A DNA stretch of 64,000 nucleotides from Fodinibacter sp963833495 (GCA_963833495.1 CAWHYJ010000011.1:62001-126000), one strand, 5' to 3'. Counted from the stretch's first letter, positions 25,579-34,556 are shown. The notes: generated by a model not told the origin, from the sequence alone. A program made the numbers and translations.

Positions 25579-25824
25579 GGAGCCGGAGCGGTGGCTGGTC
25601 GGTCCGGCCCCAAGGAGCGGATCAGGGCTGCCGTGCGCTGCTGGCGGGTGGCTGGTCGCACGGCATCCTCCTCGACGGGCTGGGGCAGGCGTCGTTGCTG
25701 AGCCGGGGTCCTGCGTCTGAACGCCTCGAGCCGGCACGGCGGCTCAGGGGCAGGTGGCCGACTGCCGGCCGGCTGGAACGGTCCGCGTCGCGGTGCAGAC
25801 CCGGATGCCGGGCAGGGCGTCGCC

Positions 25825-26628
25825 TCAGCCGGGAACGCGCTGCTCGGCGACCGTGTTGCCGCCGTCGACGACCAGCACCTGGCCGTTGACGTAGGCCGCC
25901 CCCGGGCCGGCGAGGAAGACCACCGCCGCCGCCACCTCCTGAGCCGTCCCCGACCGGCCGACCGGCGTCACCAACCCCTCGGCCGCCTCGGCCGGTGTCT
26001 GCGACCCGGTCGAGACCCAGCCCGGGGCCACCGCGTTGACGGTGAGCCCGTGCCGCGCCTCGTCGACGGCGAGGGCCCGCATGAGCCCCACCATCCCCGC
26101 CTTCGCGGCGGCATACCCGACCTCGCCGCGCATCGCCATGGCCCCCCCGGTGACCGAGGTGACCATGACCACCCGGCCGGAACCGCTCGCCCGCAGCAGC
26201 GGCAGGCCCGCCCGAGTGGTGAGGTAGGCCGTGTCGAGGTTGCGGGCCAGGGATGCCGACCAGCGCTCCGGTGAGGTGCCCAGCAGGTCGCCCTCGAGGT
26301 AGTCGCCGCCGGATGCCTCCGACACCATGCCGGCGTTGTTGACCAGCACGTCGAGCCCGCCGCCGAGGGCCACGGCCGCGGCGACGGCCGACTCCGCCCC
26401 CGACTCTGAGGTGAGGTCGGCGACCACCCCGGAGGCGACGTGCCCGGCATCCACCAGCTCGGCGACCCGCTCGTGCACCCGGTCGGTGGTCGCGGCGACC
26501 ACGACGCGCGCACCGCACTGCGCCAACAGCCGCGCGCACGCCATCCCGATGCCGGTCGGCGACCCGGCGCCGGTGACCAGCGCGGTGCGGCCGGTGAGGT
26601 CGAACGCCGTCGGGAGCGAGGGAGCCAC
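25825..26628 (-). CDS. Short-chain dehydrogenase/reductase (SDR)
   Basis: 267 residues. Classical SDR that oxidises or reduces a hydroxyl/carbonyl group with NAD(P). The cofactor loop is TGAGSPTGIG (residues 19-28), followed by NNAG (97-100). The catalytic triad is S158, Y172 and K176 (YAAAK). The loop is unusual in having SPT inserted before GIG, seen in some enoyl-ACP-type enzymes. The GTG start lies three bases after the gabT stop, so it is co-translated with gabT. A role in GABA or amine catabolism is suggested by the operon only. The 258 bases downstream hold no gene that I can see. Confidence 0.9.
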   Translation of the reverse strand: MAPSLPTAFDLTGRTALVTGAGSPTGIGMACARLLAQCGARVVVAATTDRVHERVAELVDAGHVASGVVADLTSESGAESAVAAAVALGGGLDVLVNNAGMVSEASGGDYLEGDLLGTSPERWSASLARNLDTAYLTTRAGLPLLRASGSGRVVMVTSVTGGAMAMRGEVGYAAAKAGMVGLMRALAVDEARHGLTVNAVAPGWVSTGSQTPAEAAEGLVTPVGRSGTAQEVAAAVVFLAGPGAAYVNGQVLVVDGGNTVAEQRVPG

Positions 26629-26631
26629 GCG

Positions 26632-27966
26632 TCAGCCGACGGCGGCGGTGAAGGACTCCTCGAGCACGTCCATGCCCTCGTGGAGCAGGTCGTCGGAGAT
26701 GGACAGCGGCGGCAGGAAGCGGAAGACGTTGCCGTAGGTGCCGCAGGTGAGCGTGATCAGCCCGCGCTCGTGGCAGCCCTTGTTGACCGCGGCGGTCAGT
26801 GCGGCGGCCGGCTCCTTGGTCTCGGGGTCGCTGACGAGCTCCATGGCGATCATCGCCCCACGCCCGCGCACCTCGCCGACCTCGTCGTACTTCTCCGAGA
26901 GCCGGCCGAGCCGGTCGGTGAGGATGTCGCCGATCTCGCGGGCGCGCTGGGCGAGGTTCTCCTCCTCCATCGTCTCGATCGACGCGAGCGCCGCGGCGCA
27001 CGCGACCGGGTTGCCGCCGTAGGTGCCGCCGAGGCCGCCCGCGTGCACGGCATCCATCAGGTCGGCGCGCCCGGTCACGGCGGCCAGCGGCATGCCGCCC
27101 GCGATGCCCTTGGCGACGGTCATCAGGTCGGGGACGACACCCTCGTGGTCGCAGGCGAACCAGTCGCCGGTGCGGCAGAAGCCGCTCTGCACCTCGTCGG
27201 CGATGAGGAGGATGCCGTGCTCGCGGCACCAGTCGGCCAGGCCGGGCAGGAAGCCCTCCGGCGGCACGATGAAGCCGCCCTCACCCTGGATCGGCTCGAT
27301 GATGACGGCAGCGGTGTTGTCCTCGCCGATCTGGGCGTGGATCTGGTCGGTGACCGTGCGCAGGGCCTCCTCGGCGCAGTGCTCGGCGCCGCCCGGCCAG
27401 CGGTAGGGGTAGGCCATCGGCACGCGGTAGAGCTCGTTGGCGAACGGCCCGAAGCGGTGCTTGTAGGGCATGTTCTTGGCGGTCAGGCCCATCGTGAGGT
27501 TGGTGCGGCCGTGGTAGGCGTGCTCGAAGGCCACGATCGCCTGGCGCCCGGTGGCGTGGCGGGCGATCTTCACGGCGTTCTCGACGGCCTCGGCGCCGGA
27601 GTTGAACAGGGCGGAGCGCTTCTCGTGGTCGCCGGGGGTCAGCTCGTTGAGCTTCTCCGCCACCTGCACGTACTTGTCGTAGGGCGTGACCATGAAGCAG
27701 GTGTGCGTGAACGCGTTGATCTGCTCGGTGACCGCGTCGATCACCCGCTGGTTGCCGTTGCCGACGGTCGTGACGGCGATGCCGGACCCGAAGTCGATCA
27801 GCTGGTTGCCGTCGGCGTCGCGCACGATGCCGCCGGCCCCCTCGGTGACGTAGACCGGCAGGCCGGTGCTCACGCCGGCGGCGACCGCGGCCGTCTTGCG
27901 GGCCTGGAGCGCCTTCGACGCCGGGCCGGGGATGGAGGTCGCGAGGATCCGCTTCTGCTCGATCAT
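26632..27966 (-). CDS. gabT: 4-aminobutyrate--2-oxoglutarate transaminase
   Basis: 444 residues. Class III PLP aminotransferase that converts GABA and 2-oxoglutarate to succinate semialdehyde and glutamate. The PLP lysine is K286 in LMTVAKGIAGGMPLAAVTG, D257 in LLIADEVQSGFCRTG binds the pyridine nitrogen, and NSGAEAVENAVKIAR binds phosphate. EGEGGFIVPPEGFL is typical of GabT. The frame is open to 28161, but the ATG at 27966 with TATGAT seven bases before it is the likely start. It is followed by a coupled SDR gene; no gabD is in the window. Confidence 0.93.
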   Translation of the reverse strand: MIEQKRILATSIPGPASKALQARKTAAVAAGVSTGLPVYVTEGAGGIVRDADGNQLIDFGSGIAVTTVGNGNQRVIDAVTEQINAFTHTCFMVTPYDKYVQVAEKLNELTPGDHEKRSALFNSGAEAVENAVKIARHATGRQAIVAFEHAYHGRTNLTMGLTAKNMPYKHRFGPFANELYRVPMAYPYRWPGGAEHCAEEALRTVTDQIHAQIGEDNTAAVIIEPIQGEGGFIVPPEGFLPGLADWCREHGILLIADEVQSGFCRTGDWFACDHEGVVPDLMTVAKGIAGGMPLAAVTGRADLMDAVHAGGLGGTYGGNPVACAAALASIETMEEENLAQRAREIGDILTDRLGRLSEKYDEVGEVRGRGAMIAMELVSDPETKEPAAALTAAVNKGCHERGLITLTCGTYGNVFRFLPPLSISDDLLHEGMDVLEESFTAAVG

Positions 27967-27973
27967 GGGGCCG

Positions 27974-27979
27974 ATCATA
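27974..27979 (-). promoter_or_regulatory. Predicted -10 element of gabT
   Basis: TATGAT on the minus strand, the closest match to TATAAT in this set, stands seven bases before the gabT ATG. Confidence 0.55.
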
Positions 27980-28035
27980 TCCGTCGGTACAGGCTGTCGA
28001 TACTGCGGAATCCGTTGGATGCCGTCGCTGTCCCC

Positions 28036-28041
28036 TAGGAT
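28036..28041 (+). promoter_or_regulatory. Predicted -10 element of a leaderless gene
   Basis: TAGGAT stands seven bases before the ATG at 28049. With the gabT element it makes an 82-base divergent promoter region in which both mRNAs would be leaderless. Confidence 0.5.
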
Positions 28042-28048
28042 CCGGGCG

Positions 28049-29023
28049 ATGGAGGCGACCTCGGGAACGGAACCGGTCAGCGGCACGGCGACCCGGTGGC
28101 AGTGGGTGGTGCGCGCCGTCGCGGTGCTCGCGATCCTCGCCGTGAGCTGGGTCTGCCTCACGGCGTGGCCGCCGGTGGTGCACGGGCACCCCGCCTACCC
28201 CGTGCTGCTGGCCCTCACCGTGCTCGGCGCGCTCGGCGCGCTGTGGCGCGCCCGGCGCCCGCGCGCCCGCCCGGGCACCTGGCGGCTCGTGGGTCGTGGC
28301 GTGGTTCTGGTGCTGGCCGTCGGCTGGGTCGCCGCCATGCTCTGGTTGCGCCCGTTCGCCGCGGTCGAGCCGGCGCTGGCGGCAATGCGCTCCGACGCGG
28401 CGGTCGAGGTGACGGAGTCGGCCACCCGCATCGTGCTGACCCCCGCCGCCGGCACCCAGAGCGAGGTGGGGGTCTTCTTCCAGCCCGGCGCCCGGGTCGA
28501 CGCCCGCGCCTACGCGGCGGTGCTCCGCCCGCTGGCCGAGGCCGGCCACCCGGTGGTCATCGCGAAGCAGCCCCTCGGCATCGCCTTCCTCGCGCTGCCG
28601 GCCTTCGACGGTGCGCGGTCGGCGCAGCCCGAGGTGCAGCGGTGGGTGGTGGGCGGGCACTCGCTCGGCGGCACGGTCGCGGCGATCCAGGCCGACGCTG
28701 CGGATGCCGACCCGACCGCCCCCGCGGTCGGCCTCCTCCTCTACGCGTCGTACCCCGCCGGAGACGTGCGCGGTTCGCTCACCGCGGCGTCGGAGTCGGT
28801 GTCGGGCTCCGAGGACGGCCTGGCGACCCCGGCGAAGATCGAGGCCTCGCGCGCCGACCTGCCCGCCGACGCGACGTTCAGCGTCATCGAGGGTGGTACG
28901 CACGCGCAGTTCGGGGCCTACGGCGCCCAGCCCGGCGACGGCATCCCCACGATCAGCGACGAGCAGGCCCGCACCCTCATCACGCAGGCGAGCCGGCGCT
29001 TCGTGGACTCGCTCGACCGCTGA
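28049..29023 (+). CDS. Membrane-anchored alpha/beta hydrolase
   Basis: 324 residues. Three hydrophobic segments occupy the first 110 residues (VVRAVAVLAILAVSWVCLTA, YPVLLALTVLGALGAL, VVLVLAVGWVAAMLWL). The remaining 200 residues form an alpha/beta-hydrolase domain of the dienelactone-hydrolase-like type. The nucleophile elbow is VVGGHSLGGTVAA, and GGTHAQFG likely supplies the catalytic His. The hydrolase domain should face outwards. The ATG at 28049 is chosen because of the -10 element; longer readings run into the gabT promoter. The substrate is unknown. Confidence 0.85.
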   Translation: MEATSGTEPVSGTATRWQWVVRAVAVLAILAVSWVCLTAWPPVVHGHPAYPVLLALTVLGALGALWRARRPRARPGTWRLVGRGVVLVLAVGWVAAMLWLRPFAAVEPALAAMRSDAAVEVTESATRIVLTPAAGTQSEVGVFFQPGARVDARAYAAVLRPLAEAGHPVVIAKQPLGIAFLALPAFDGARSAQPEVQRWVVGGHSLGGTVAAIQADAADADPTAPAVGLLLYASYPAGDVRGSLTAASESVSGSEDGLATPAKIEASRADLPADATFSVIEGGTHAQFGAYGAQPGDGIPTISDEQARTLITQASRRFVDSLDR

Positions 29024-29130
29024 CCACGGCTGCAACCACGTGCGCCCAAGTCCGGGAAAACGCGGGGTGGAGGGAGCGACGCGGGTAGCCTGTCGACTGA
29101 TCCTGAGAGGCCACTGAGGACAGGGGGCTC

Positions 29131-29820
29131 GTGAGACTTCTACTGGTGGAGGACGAACGCCCGCTGGCGGCGGCACTGGATGACGCGCTGCGCGAGGAGG
29201 GCTGGGTCGTCGACCTGGCCGACAACGGGCGCGAGGGCCTGCGGATGGCGGTGGTCGGCAACTACGACGTCGTCGTCCTCGACATCATGCTGCCGCTGCT
29301 CAACGGCTACGACGTGCTGAAGTACATGCGGGCCAAGAAGGTGTGGTCGCCGGTGCTCATGCTGACGGCCAAGGACGGCGACTACGACCAGACCGACGCG
29401 TTCGAGCTGGGCGCCGACGACTACGTCACCAAGCCGTTCAGCACGCCGGTGCTGCTCGCCCGGCTGCAGGCCCTGTCCCGCCGTGGGGCTCCCGAGCGGC
29501 CGGTTGCCCTCACGGTCGGCGGCCTGAGCCTGGACCCCACGACCCGCCGGGTCACCCGCGAGGGCCGCGAGATCCAGCTGACGCCCCGGGAGTACGCCTT
29601 GCTGCACCACCTGATGCGCAAGGCCGGGCAGGTGCAGAGCAAGAGCGAGATCCTCGAGAACGTCTGGGACTCCGACTACCCCGGCGCCGACAACGTCGTC
29701 GAGGTCTACATCGGCTACCTGCGCCGCAAGATCGACGCGCCGTTCGACGTCAAGCTGCTCGAGACGGTGCGCGGCCTGGGCTACCGGCTCAACCCGGTGA
29801 ACGGTCCAGCGGGAGCCTGA
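29131..29820 (+). CDS. Response regulator, OmpR/PhoB family
   Basis: 229 residues. Receiver domain (1-118) with acidic pocket E7-D8, phospho-acceptor D51 in VVVLDIMLPLLNGYDV, T79 and K101 (DDYVTKPF). The C-terminal winged helix (about 128-225) contains IQLTPREYALLHHLMRKAGQ and VVEVYIGYLRRKID. The GTG start at 29131 lies well downstream of a promoter-like TAGCCT at about 29087, so this mRNA has a leader. The cognate kinase is probably the gene on the opposite strand, whose 3' end overlaps by 32 bases. Confidence 0.93.
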   Translation: MRLLLVEDERPLAAALDDALREEGWVVDLADNGREGLRMAVVGNYDVVVLDIMLPLLNGYDVLKYMRAKKVWSPVLMLTAKDGDYDQTDAFELGADDYVTKPFSTPVLLARLQALSRRGAPERPVALTVGGLSLDPTTRRVTREGREIQLTPREYALLHHLMRKAGQVQSKSEILENVWDSDYPGADNVVEVYIGYLRRKIDAPFDVKLLETVRGLGYRLNPVNGPAGA

Positions 29821-31153
29821 CGGCGAAGCGGCACCACCCGTCGGGGCTCTCGTCGGCCTCCACGGTGCCGCCGTGGGCGGCCACGATCTCGGAGACGATC
29901 GCCAGCCCGAGCCCGGCGCCACCCGTCTCGCGGGCGCGCGAGTCGTCCAGCCGCACGAACCGCGCGAAGATCCGGGTGCGGTCCTCGACCGGTACGGGCG
30001 GCCCGTCGTTGTCGACCTCGAGCAGGGCCTGGTCGCCCACCTTGGACAGCCGCAGCCGCACGGCCTCGTGGCGGTGCCGCTCGGCGTTCTCGAGGAGGTT
30101 GCGCACCACGCGGCCCAGCCGGGCGGCATCCCCCCGCACCCGCGCCGGCTCCACGTGCACCGCGACCGGCATCCCGCGGGCCCGCAGCACCCCGGCCTCG
30201 GCGGCCACCACGTCGTCGAGGTCGACCTCGGTGTCGGCGATGGTCAGCGCCCGCTCGTCGGCCGACGCGAGGGTGAGCAGGTCGTCGACGAGCAGCGAGA
30301 GGCGGTCCACCTCGGCCGAGGCCCGCTCGGCCATCACACCCCGCTCCTGCGCCGGGCGGTCCTCGGTGAGCCGGTCGAGCAGCACCCGGATCGTCGCGAG
30401 CGGGCTGCGCAGCTCGTGCCCGGCATCGGAGACGAAGGCGCGCCGCGAGACGTCGGCCTGGCGCAGCCGCTCCAGCACCTGGTTGAGGGTCACGGCCAGC
30501 CTGGCCAGCTCGTCGCCACCCGGCGGCACCTCCAGCACCGGCGCCGGGCGCGAGGCCGCGATGCTCTCGACCTGGTCACGCAGCCGATCGACCGGTCGCA
30601 GCGCCTGGCCGATGGCGAAGGTCGTCACGGCGCCGAGCAGCGCCACCAGGCCGACCGCACCGATGAGCGCGAACTCCGTCGACCGGCGCAGCGCCGCGGC
30701 CCCGGCCCGGGTGCCCACCGCGATGAGCACGGTGTAGCGGTGCCCGTCGGGGCGGACCGCATCGGTGGCGGCGACGGCGAACCCGTGGTCGTCCAGCCCG
30801 GGCACGGAGTCGATGGTCGTGACCCGCACCTCGCCGGGCGCGATCTCCAGGTGGAGAATCGGCGTGCGCACCGACGCGTCGGTCGTCATGACGACGGTGC
30901 CGGTGTCGTCGACGACCTGCGAGACCCGGATGCCGACGCCGGCCGCCCGGACCCCGGCCAGGTCCTCGACCCCGCCGGCGGTGAGCTCGCCGCGCAGCTC
31001 GACGGCCTCGGCGGTGGCGGTGTCGCGGGCCGCCGCTGCAAGCACCTGGCCGATCGAGATGTGGATGATGCCGGCCGTGGCCGCGCTGACCAGGACGACG
31101 AGCGGCATCGTCACGGCCAGGATGCGGCTGCGCAGGCCGAGCCGCGGGGACAT
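29789..31153 (-). CDS. Sensor histidine kinase
   Basis: 454 residues. Helix 1 is at about 10-32, an extracytoplasmic domain of about 125 residues follows, helix 2 is at about 160-182, then a HAMP region. The HisKA phospho-acceptor is H246 in FVSDAGHELRSPLATIRVLL. The ATPase domain has NLLENAERH (N box), VDNDGPPV (G1) and GGAGLGLAIVSEIVAAHGG (G2). The ATG at 31153 has TACACT six bases upstream. The gene converges on the response-regulator gene and overlaps its end by 32 bases, an unusual layout for a partner pair. Confidence 0.93.
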   Translation of the reverse strand: MSPRLGLRSRILAVTMPLVVLVSAATAGIIHISIGQVLAAAARDTATAEAVELRGELTAGGVEDLAGVRAAGVGIRVSQVVDDTGTVVMTTDASVRTPILHLEIAPGEVRVTTIDSVPGLDDHGFAVAATDAVRPDGHRYTVLIAVGTRAGAAALRRSTEFALIGAVGLVALLGAVTTFAIGQALRPVDRLRDQVESIAASRPAPVLEVPPGGDELARLAVTLNQVLERLRQADVSRRAFVSDAGHELRSPLATIRVLLDRLTEDRPAQERGVMAERASAEVDRLSLLVDDLLTLASADERALTIADTEVDLDDVVAAEAGVLRARGMPVAVHVEPARVRGDAARLGRVVRNLLENAERHRHEAVRLRLSKVGDQALLEVDNDGPPVPVEDRTRIFARFVRLDDSRARETGGAGLGLAIVSEIVAAHGGTVEADESPDGWCRFAVRLPLDRSPG

Positions 31154-31159
31154 GTCTGG

Positions 31160-31165
31160 AGTGTA
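31160..31165 (-). promoter_or_regulatory. Predicted -10 element of the histidine kinase gene
   Basis: TACACT on the minus strand stands six bases before the ATG at 31153, with no Shine-Dalgarno sequence. Confidence 0.5.
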
Positions 31166-31239
31166 GGTTCGCGACCGCGCCGGCCCCTGAGAGGACCCTC
31201 AGGGAGTCACCGGCGCGAGGGCGCTCCCCGGCCGGTCGC

Positions 31240-32151
31240 TCAGGGGTCCTGCGCGGAGGGGGCGCCCGCGGTGGTGGTGCCCACCCCTGAACCACCACGG
31301 ACCGGTGCCCGGTCGGGCCGCAGCTGCGACTGGGTCCACGGGTAGCGCAGCCGGGTCGCCCACGACTCCGGGGCGCGGTCGAACTCCGCGGCGACCACCG
31401 TGGAGGCCACGATGATGAAGGCGATGCACAGCAGCCACCCGACCAGGGCCACGGTGACCCCGAACAACCCGTAGCGCTCGCTGTACGACGCCATCAGGCG
31501 GGGCATGTAGATCGTGGTGGCATAGCCCCACACGGTGCTGAGCCCCCCGGCGAGGAGCCCGGCCGGGAGCAGCCGCTGCCACGCGACCCGTCGGTTGAGC
31601 AGCAGCCAGGGGATGGAGGTCCACACCACGACGCTCGTCAGCAGCGAGCCGGTCAGACCCGCGGCCCAGTCGAAGGGGATCTCACGCAGCAGCGACCGGA
31701 TGAACGACAGCAGCAACAGCTCGAGCAGCAGCGCGCCGAGCGCGACGGCCGCGTACAGCGAGCCGCGCACACCGGGTGCGCGGGGCAGCTGCCACGCCTC
31801 GAGGTACATCCGCTGGATGCGCCGGGACAGGCTGATGCCGGACAGCAGCAGCAGCAGCATGCTGAGCAGGCCGATGCTCGTCTCACCCGACGGCGCGAAC
31901 ACGGTCTGCACGGCGGTGGCGGACTCACCGGTCAGGGCGAACTTGCGCACGATGGAGTCGGCGATCGACCCGTGGTTCTCGGTGGGCAGCAGCGCCGAGG
32001 TGAGGATGACGAGCGGGATGAGGGCGGTGAACGCCTGGGAGGCGATGACCATGGCCCGGTCGAAGCCCTGGATCGCGAAGAAGCCGCGCAGGCACCGCGT
32101 GGGGAACCAGTTCTCGAGCCAGTCCTCGTCGAGCCACGTGGGCAGCCGCAT
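31240..32151 (-). CDS. YihY/BrkB-family integral membrane protein
   Basis: 303 residues with about six membrane segments. The family signature is visible as GFDRAMVIASQAFTALIPLV near residue 30 and TVWGYATTIYMPRLMASYSE with YGLFGVTVALVGWLLCI in the C-terminal half. No enzymatic role is proven for the family; early reports of ribonuclease or virulence functions are not supported by motifs here. The start ATG at 32151 has AAGGAG six bases upstream. The C-terminal 45 residues are polar. Its promoter region is shared with the divergent DUF6325 operon. Confidence 0.88.
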   Translation of the reverse strand: MRLPTWLDEDWLENWFPTRCLRGFFAIQGFDRAMVIASQAFTALIPLVILTSALLPTENHGSIADSIVRKFALTGESATAVQTVFAPSGETSIGLLSMLLLLLSGISLSRRIQRMYLEAWQLPRAPGVRGSLYAAVALGALLLELLLLSFIRSLLREIPFDWAAGLTGSLLTSVVVWTSIPWLLLNRRVAWQRLLPAGLLAGGLSTVWGYATTIYMPRLMASYSERYGLFGVTVALVGWLLCIAFIIVASTVVAAEFDRAPESWATRLRYPWTQSQLRPDRAPVRGGSGVGTTTAGAPSAQDP

Positions 32152-32349
32152 CCGTTCTCCTTCGTCCGCTCGACCCAGTGTGGAGATGTCGCCCGCGCGG
32201 GCGCCTCATCTCGCACGGGTGAGGCCCCACCCGGCGACCCGCGAGATGTCTGCCGGGCCGGCCGCAGGAGTCACCCCGGCGGGGTGAGGCGCGGCCGAGC
32301 CGCGCGGCATACCAATGGGATCACCCGAACCGAGAGGGGGGTCATCCGA

Positions 32350-32793
32350 ATGACCACCACCACCGAAGCGATGGGGCCGATCGACTTCCTGCTGATCGAG
32401 TTCCCGAACGAGAAGACCGACGGCCACGCCGCCGATGCGCTCGCGGACCTCGTCGACGCCGGCACGATCCGCCTGCTCGACCTGGTCCTCGCCCGCAAGG
32501 AGGAGGACGGCACGGTCGAGGTCATCGAGATCGACGGCCTGGGCGACGTCACCGCCTTCGTGCAGTTCGCCGGGGCCCGCTCGGGCCTGATCGGGCACAG
32601 CGACGTGCAGCAGGCCGGTGAGGCCATGGAGCCCGGCACGACCGCGGCCCTGATCGTCTTCGAGAACACTTGGGCCGCACCGTTCGTCGCGGCGGCCCGC
32701 AAGAACGGCGGCGAGGTCATCGCCAGCATGCGCATCCCTGCGTCGGACGTCATGGACGCCCTCGACGCGCTCGAGTCCGCAGAAGAAGAGTGA
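32350..32793 (+). CDS. DUF6325 (DUF1269-like) protein
   Basis: 147 residues, soluble, acidic. PIDFLLIEFPNEKTDGHAAD, GTIRLLDLVLARKEEDGTVE and TTAALIVFENTWAAPFVAAA match the DUF6325 pattern. It forms the first gene of an operon with the SHOCT protein (nine-base gap) and the AI-2E transporter. Such genes are often stress-induced in actinobacteria. The ATG at 32350 follows GAGAGGGGGG. The roughly 200 bases upstream contain GC-rich dyads, including GCCCGCGCGGGC at about 32189. Confidence 0.83.
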   Translation: MTTTTEAMGPIDFLLIEFPNEKTDGHAADALADLVDAGTIRLLDLVLARKEEDGTVEVIEIDGLGDVTAFVQFAGARSGLIGHSDVQQAGEAMEPGTTAALIVFENTWAAPFVAAARKNGGEVIASMRIPASDVMDALDALESAEEE

Positions 32794-32802
32794 GGTAACC
32801 CG

Positions 32803-33177
32803 ATGCCAGGACTACTCCGAGGTGTGGCCCGTACCGCCGTCGTCGCCGGCACCGCGAGCGCGGTCAGCGGCCGCGTCCAGCGCCGGCAGGCGGACAAGTT
32901 CGCAGAGCGTGACGCCCACGCCGCCGCCCAACGTTCCGAGGCCTACGCGCAGGAGACCGGTGCCCCACCGGCGTACGCGCCTCCCCCGACGCAGTACGGG
33001 GCTGCCCCGCAGCAGGTCTACGCTGCACCCCCCGAGCCGCAGTACGCACCGGAGCCCGCCGCTCCGGCCTCCCAGGCCGACGTGCTCAACCAGCTCAAGC
33101 AGCTCGGCGAGCTGCGCGACGCCGGTGTCCTCACCGAGGCCGAGTTCGCGGGCCAGAAGGCCAAGCTCCTTGGCTGA
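32803..33177 (+). CDS. SHOCT-domain protein
   Basis: 124 residues. The N-terminal 40 residues are basic and amphipathic (LLRGVARTAVVAGTASAVSG, then QRRQADKFAERDAHAAAQR). A Pro/Ala/Tyr/Gln-rich linker follows (YAPPPTQYGAAPQQVY). The C-terminal 30 residues are a canonical SHOCT module (LKQLGELRDAGVLTEAEFAG). SHOCT is a short oligomerisation or targeting motif. The ATG at 32803 has GAGG upstream. The stop overlaps the likely TTG start of the next gene by eight bases. Confidence 0.88.
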   Translation: MPGLLRGVARTAVVAGTASAVSGRVQRRQADKFAERDAHAAAQRSEAYAQETGAPPAYAPPPTQYGAAPQQVYAAPPEPQYAPEPAAPASQADVLNQLKQLGELRDAGVLTEAEFAGQKAKLLG

Positions 33178-34492
33178 TGCCGACAGGCCCGCGGCGACGG
33201 GTGCGGGCCCACAGCCCGCGGCCCGCGCCGCGCCGACCGGCGACGTGCCCCCGCGTTCCACGGATGCCGTGGGGCCGGGGGCCGTCGGCGGTTCCGGGTC
33301 CGTCGGCGGCACGGCCGTACTCGCAGACGCGACCACGGCGGATGCCGTCGCGGACGTCGGCACCGGCTCCCCGGCATCCGCCGAGGTCGAGCCGGACGTC
33401 CCCCGCCGGCCGGGGCTGCCCCGGCTCGCGATGGTGGCCATCGTCGGCGGCTCGCTGGTGCTGGTGCTGGCCGGTGCGCGGGAGACCGCGGGCATCATCG
33501 GCCCGGCGTTCCTCGCTCTGGTGCTCACGATCACCGTGCACCCGGTGCGCCGTGCCCTGGTGCGGCGCCACGTGCCCGAGTGGATCGTGGCCGTCGCCGT
33601 CGTGCTGTCGGTCTACTTCCTGCTCTTCTCGGTGTCGATCGCGCTGGTCATCTCGGCCGGCCGGCTCGCCGCGCTCCTGCCGCAGTACCAGGACCAGTTC
33701 ACCAAGTACACCAACGACATCAGCAGCTGGCTGGCCTCGTTCGGGGTCACCAAGGACCAGGCGACCTCGGTCGGCCAGTCGATCGACCCGAGCAGCGTGG
33801 TGGGGATCATCGGTGACGCGTTCAAGGCCGTGCTCGCCGTGCTCTCCAGCTTCTTCTTCGTCGTCACGGTGGCCCTGATGATGGCGTTCGACACCGGCGG
33901 CGTCGAGCGGGTGATGGGCGTGGTGCGCCGCACCCGCCCGCACCTCGTCGACGCGATGGTCAGCTTCGCGCACGGCACCCGGGTCTACATGGGGGTCGCC
34001 GCCGGCTTCGGCTTCATCGTCGCGGTCATCGACGGCATCGCGCTGTACGTCATGGGGGTGCCCGGTGCGTTCATCTGGGCGGTGCTGGCGTTCGTCACCA
34101 ACTTCATCCCGAACATCGGCTTCGTCATCGGCGTCATCCCGCCGGCCATCATCGGCCTGCTCGAGGGCGGCCCGACGCTGATGATCGGCGTCCTCGTCGT
34201 CTACTCGGTGATCAACGTGGTCATCCAGTCGGTCATCCAGCCGCGCTACGTCGGTGACGCCGTCGGGCTGTCGCCCACGATCACACTGCTCTCGCTGATC
34301 TTCTGGGCCTGGGCGCTCGGGGCGATCGGGGCGCTGCTCGCGGTGCCCTTCAGCCTGTTCATGCGGGCCATCCTCGTCGAGGCCGACCCCACGACGCACT
34401 GGGTGCTGCCGATCCTGTCGGGCCACCTCGCGAAGGACCCTCCTGACCCTCCGGCGCCCACCGCGGTGCCGGGCTCCACCGTGCCGGCCTGA
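33170..34492 (+). CDS. AI-2E/PerM-family transporter
   Basis: 440 residues. After about 80 disordered residues come seven to eight membrane segments with the family's signature: GVPGAFIWAVLAFVTNFIPN followed by IGFVIGVIPPAIIGLLEGGP, and VIQSVIQPRYVGDAVGLSPT. The family includes the AI-2 exporter TqsA and Na+/H+ antiporters; the substrate here is unknown. The start is uncertain: TTG at 33170 has AGAAGG upstream and overlaps the SHOCT gene, while GTGs at 33245 and 33269 would give a shorter N-terminus. Confidence 0.87.
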   Translation: MADADRPAATGAGPQPAARAAPTGDVPPRSTDAVGPGAVGGSGSVGGTAVLADATTADAVADVGTGSPASAEVEPDVPRRPGLPRLAMVAIVGGSLVLVLAGARETAGIIGPAFLALVLTITVHPVRRALVRRHVPEWIVAVAVVLSVYFLLFSVSIALVISAGRLAALLPQYQDQFTKYTNDISSWLASFGVTKDQATSVGQSIDPSSVVGIIGDAFKAVLAVLSSFFFVVTVALMMAFDTGGVERVMGVVRRTRPHLVDAMVSFAHGTRVYMGVAAGFGFIVAVIDGIALYVMGVPGAFIWAVLAFVTNFIPNIGFVIGVIPPAIIGLLEGGPTLMIGVLVVYSVINVVIQSVIQPRYVGDAVGLSPTITLLSLIFWAWALGAIGALLAVPFSLFMRAILVEADPTTHWVLPILSGHLAKDPPDPPAPTAVPGSTVPA

Positions 34493-34556
34493 GCCGGCCC
34501 GGAATCCACGACCGGTTCGCTCGCCCTGGTGGCGAGCGGGCCACGACGAGAGGCGG

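Noticed and set aside
25567..25824. Small gene between the MFS and SDR genes
   Set aside because: Possible frames are Arg-rich without ribosome-binding sites. I see no gene in these 258 bases.
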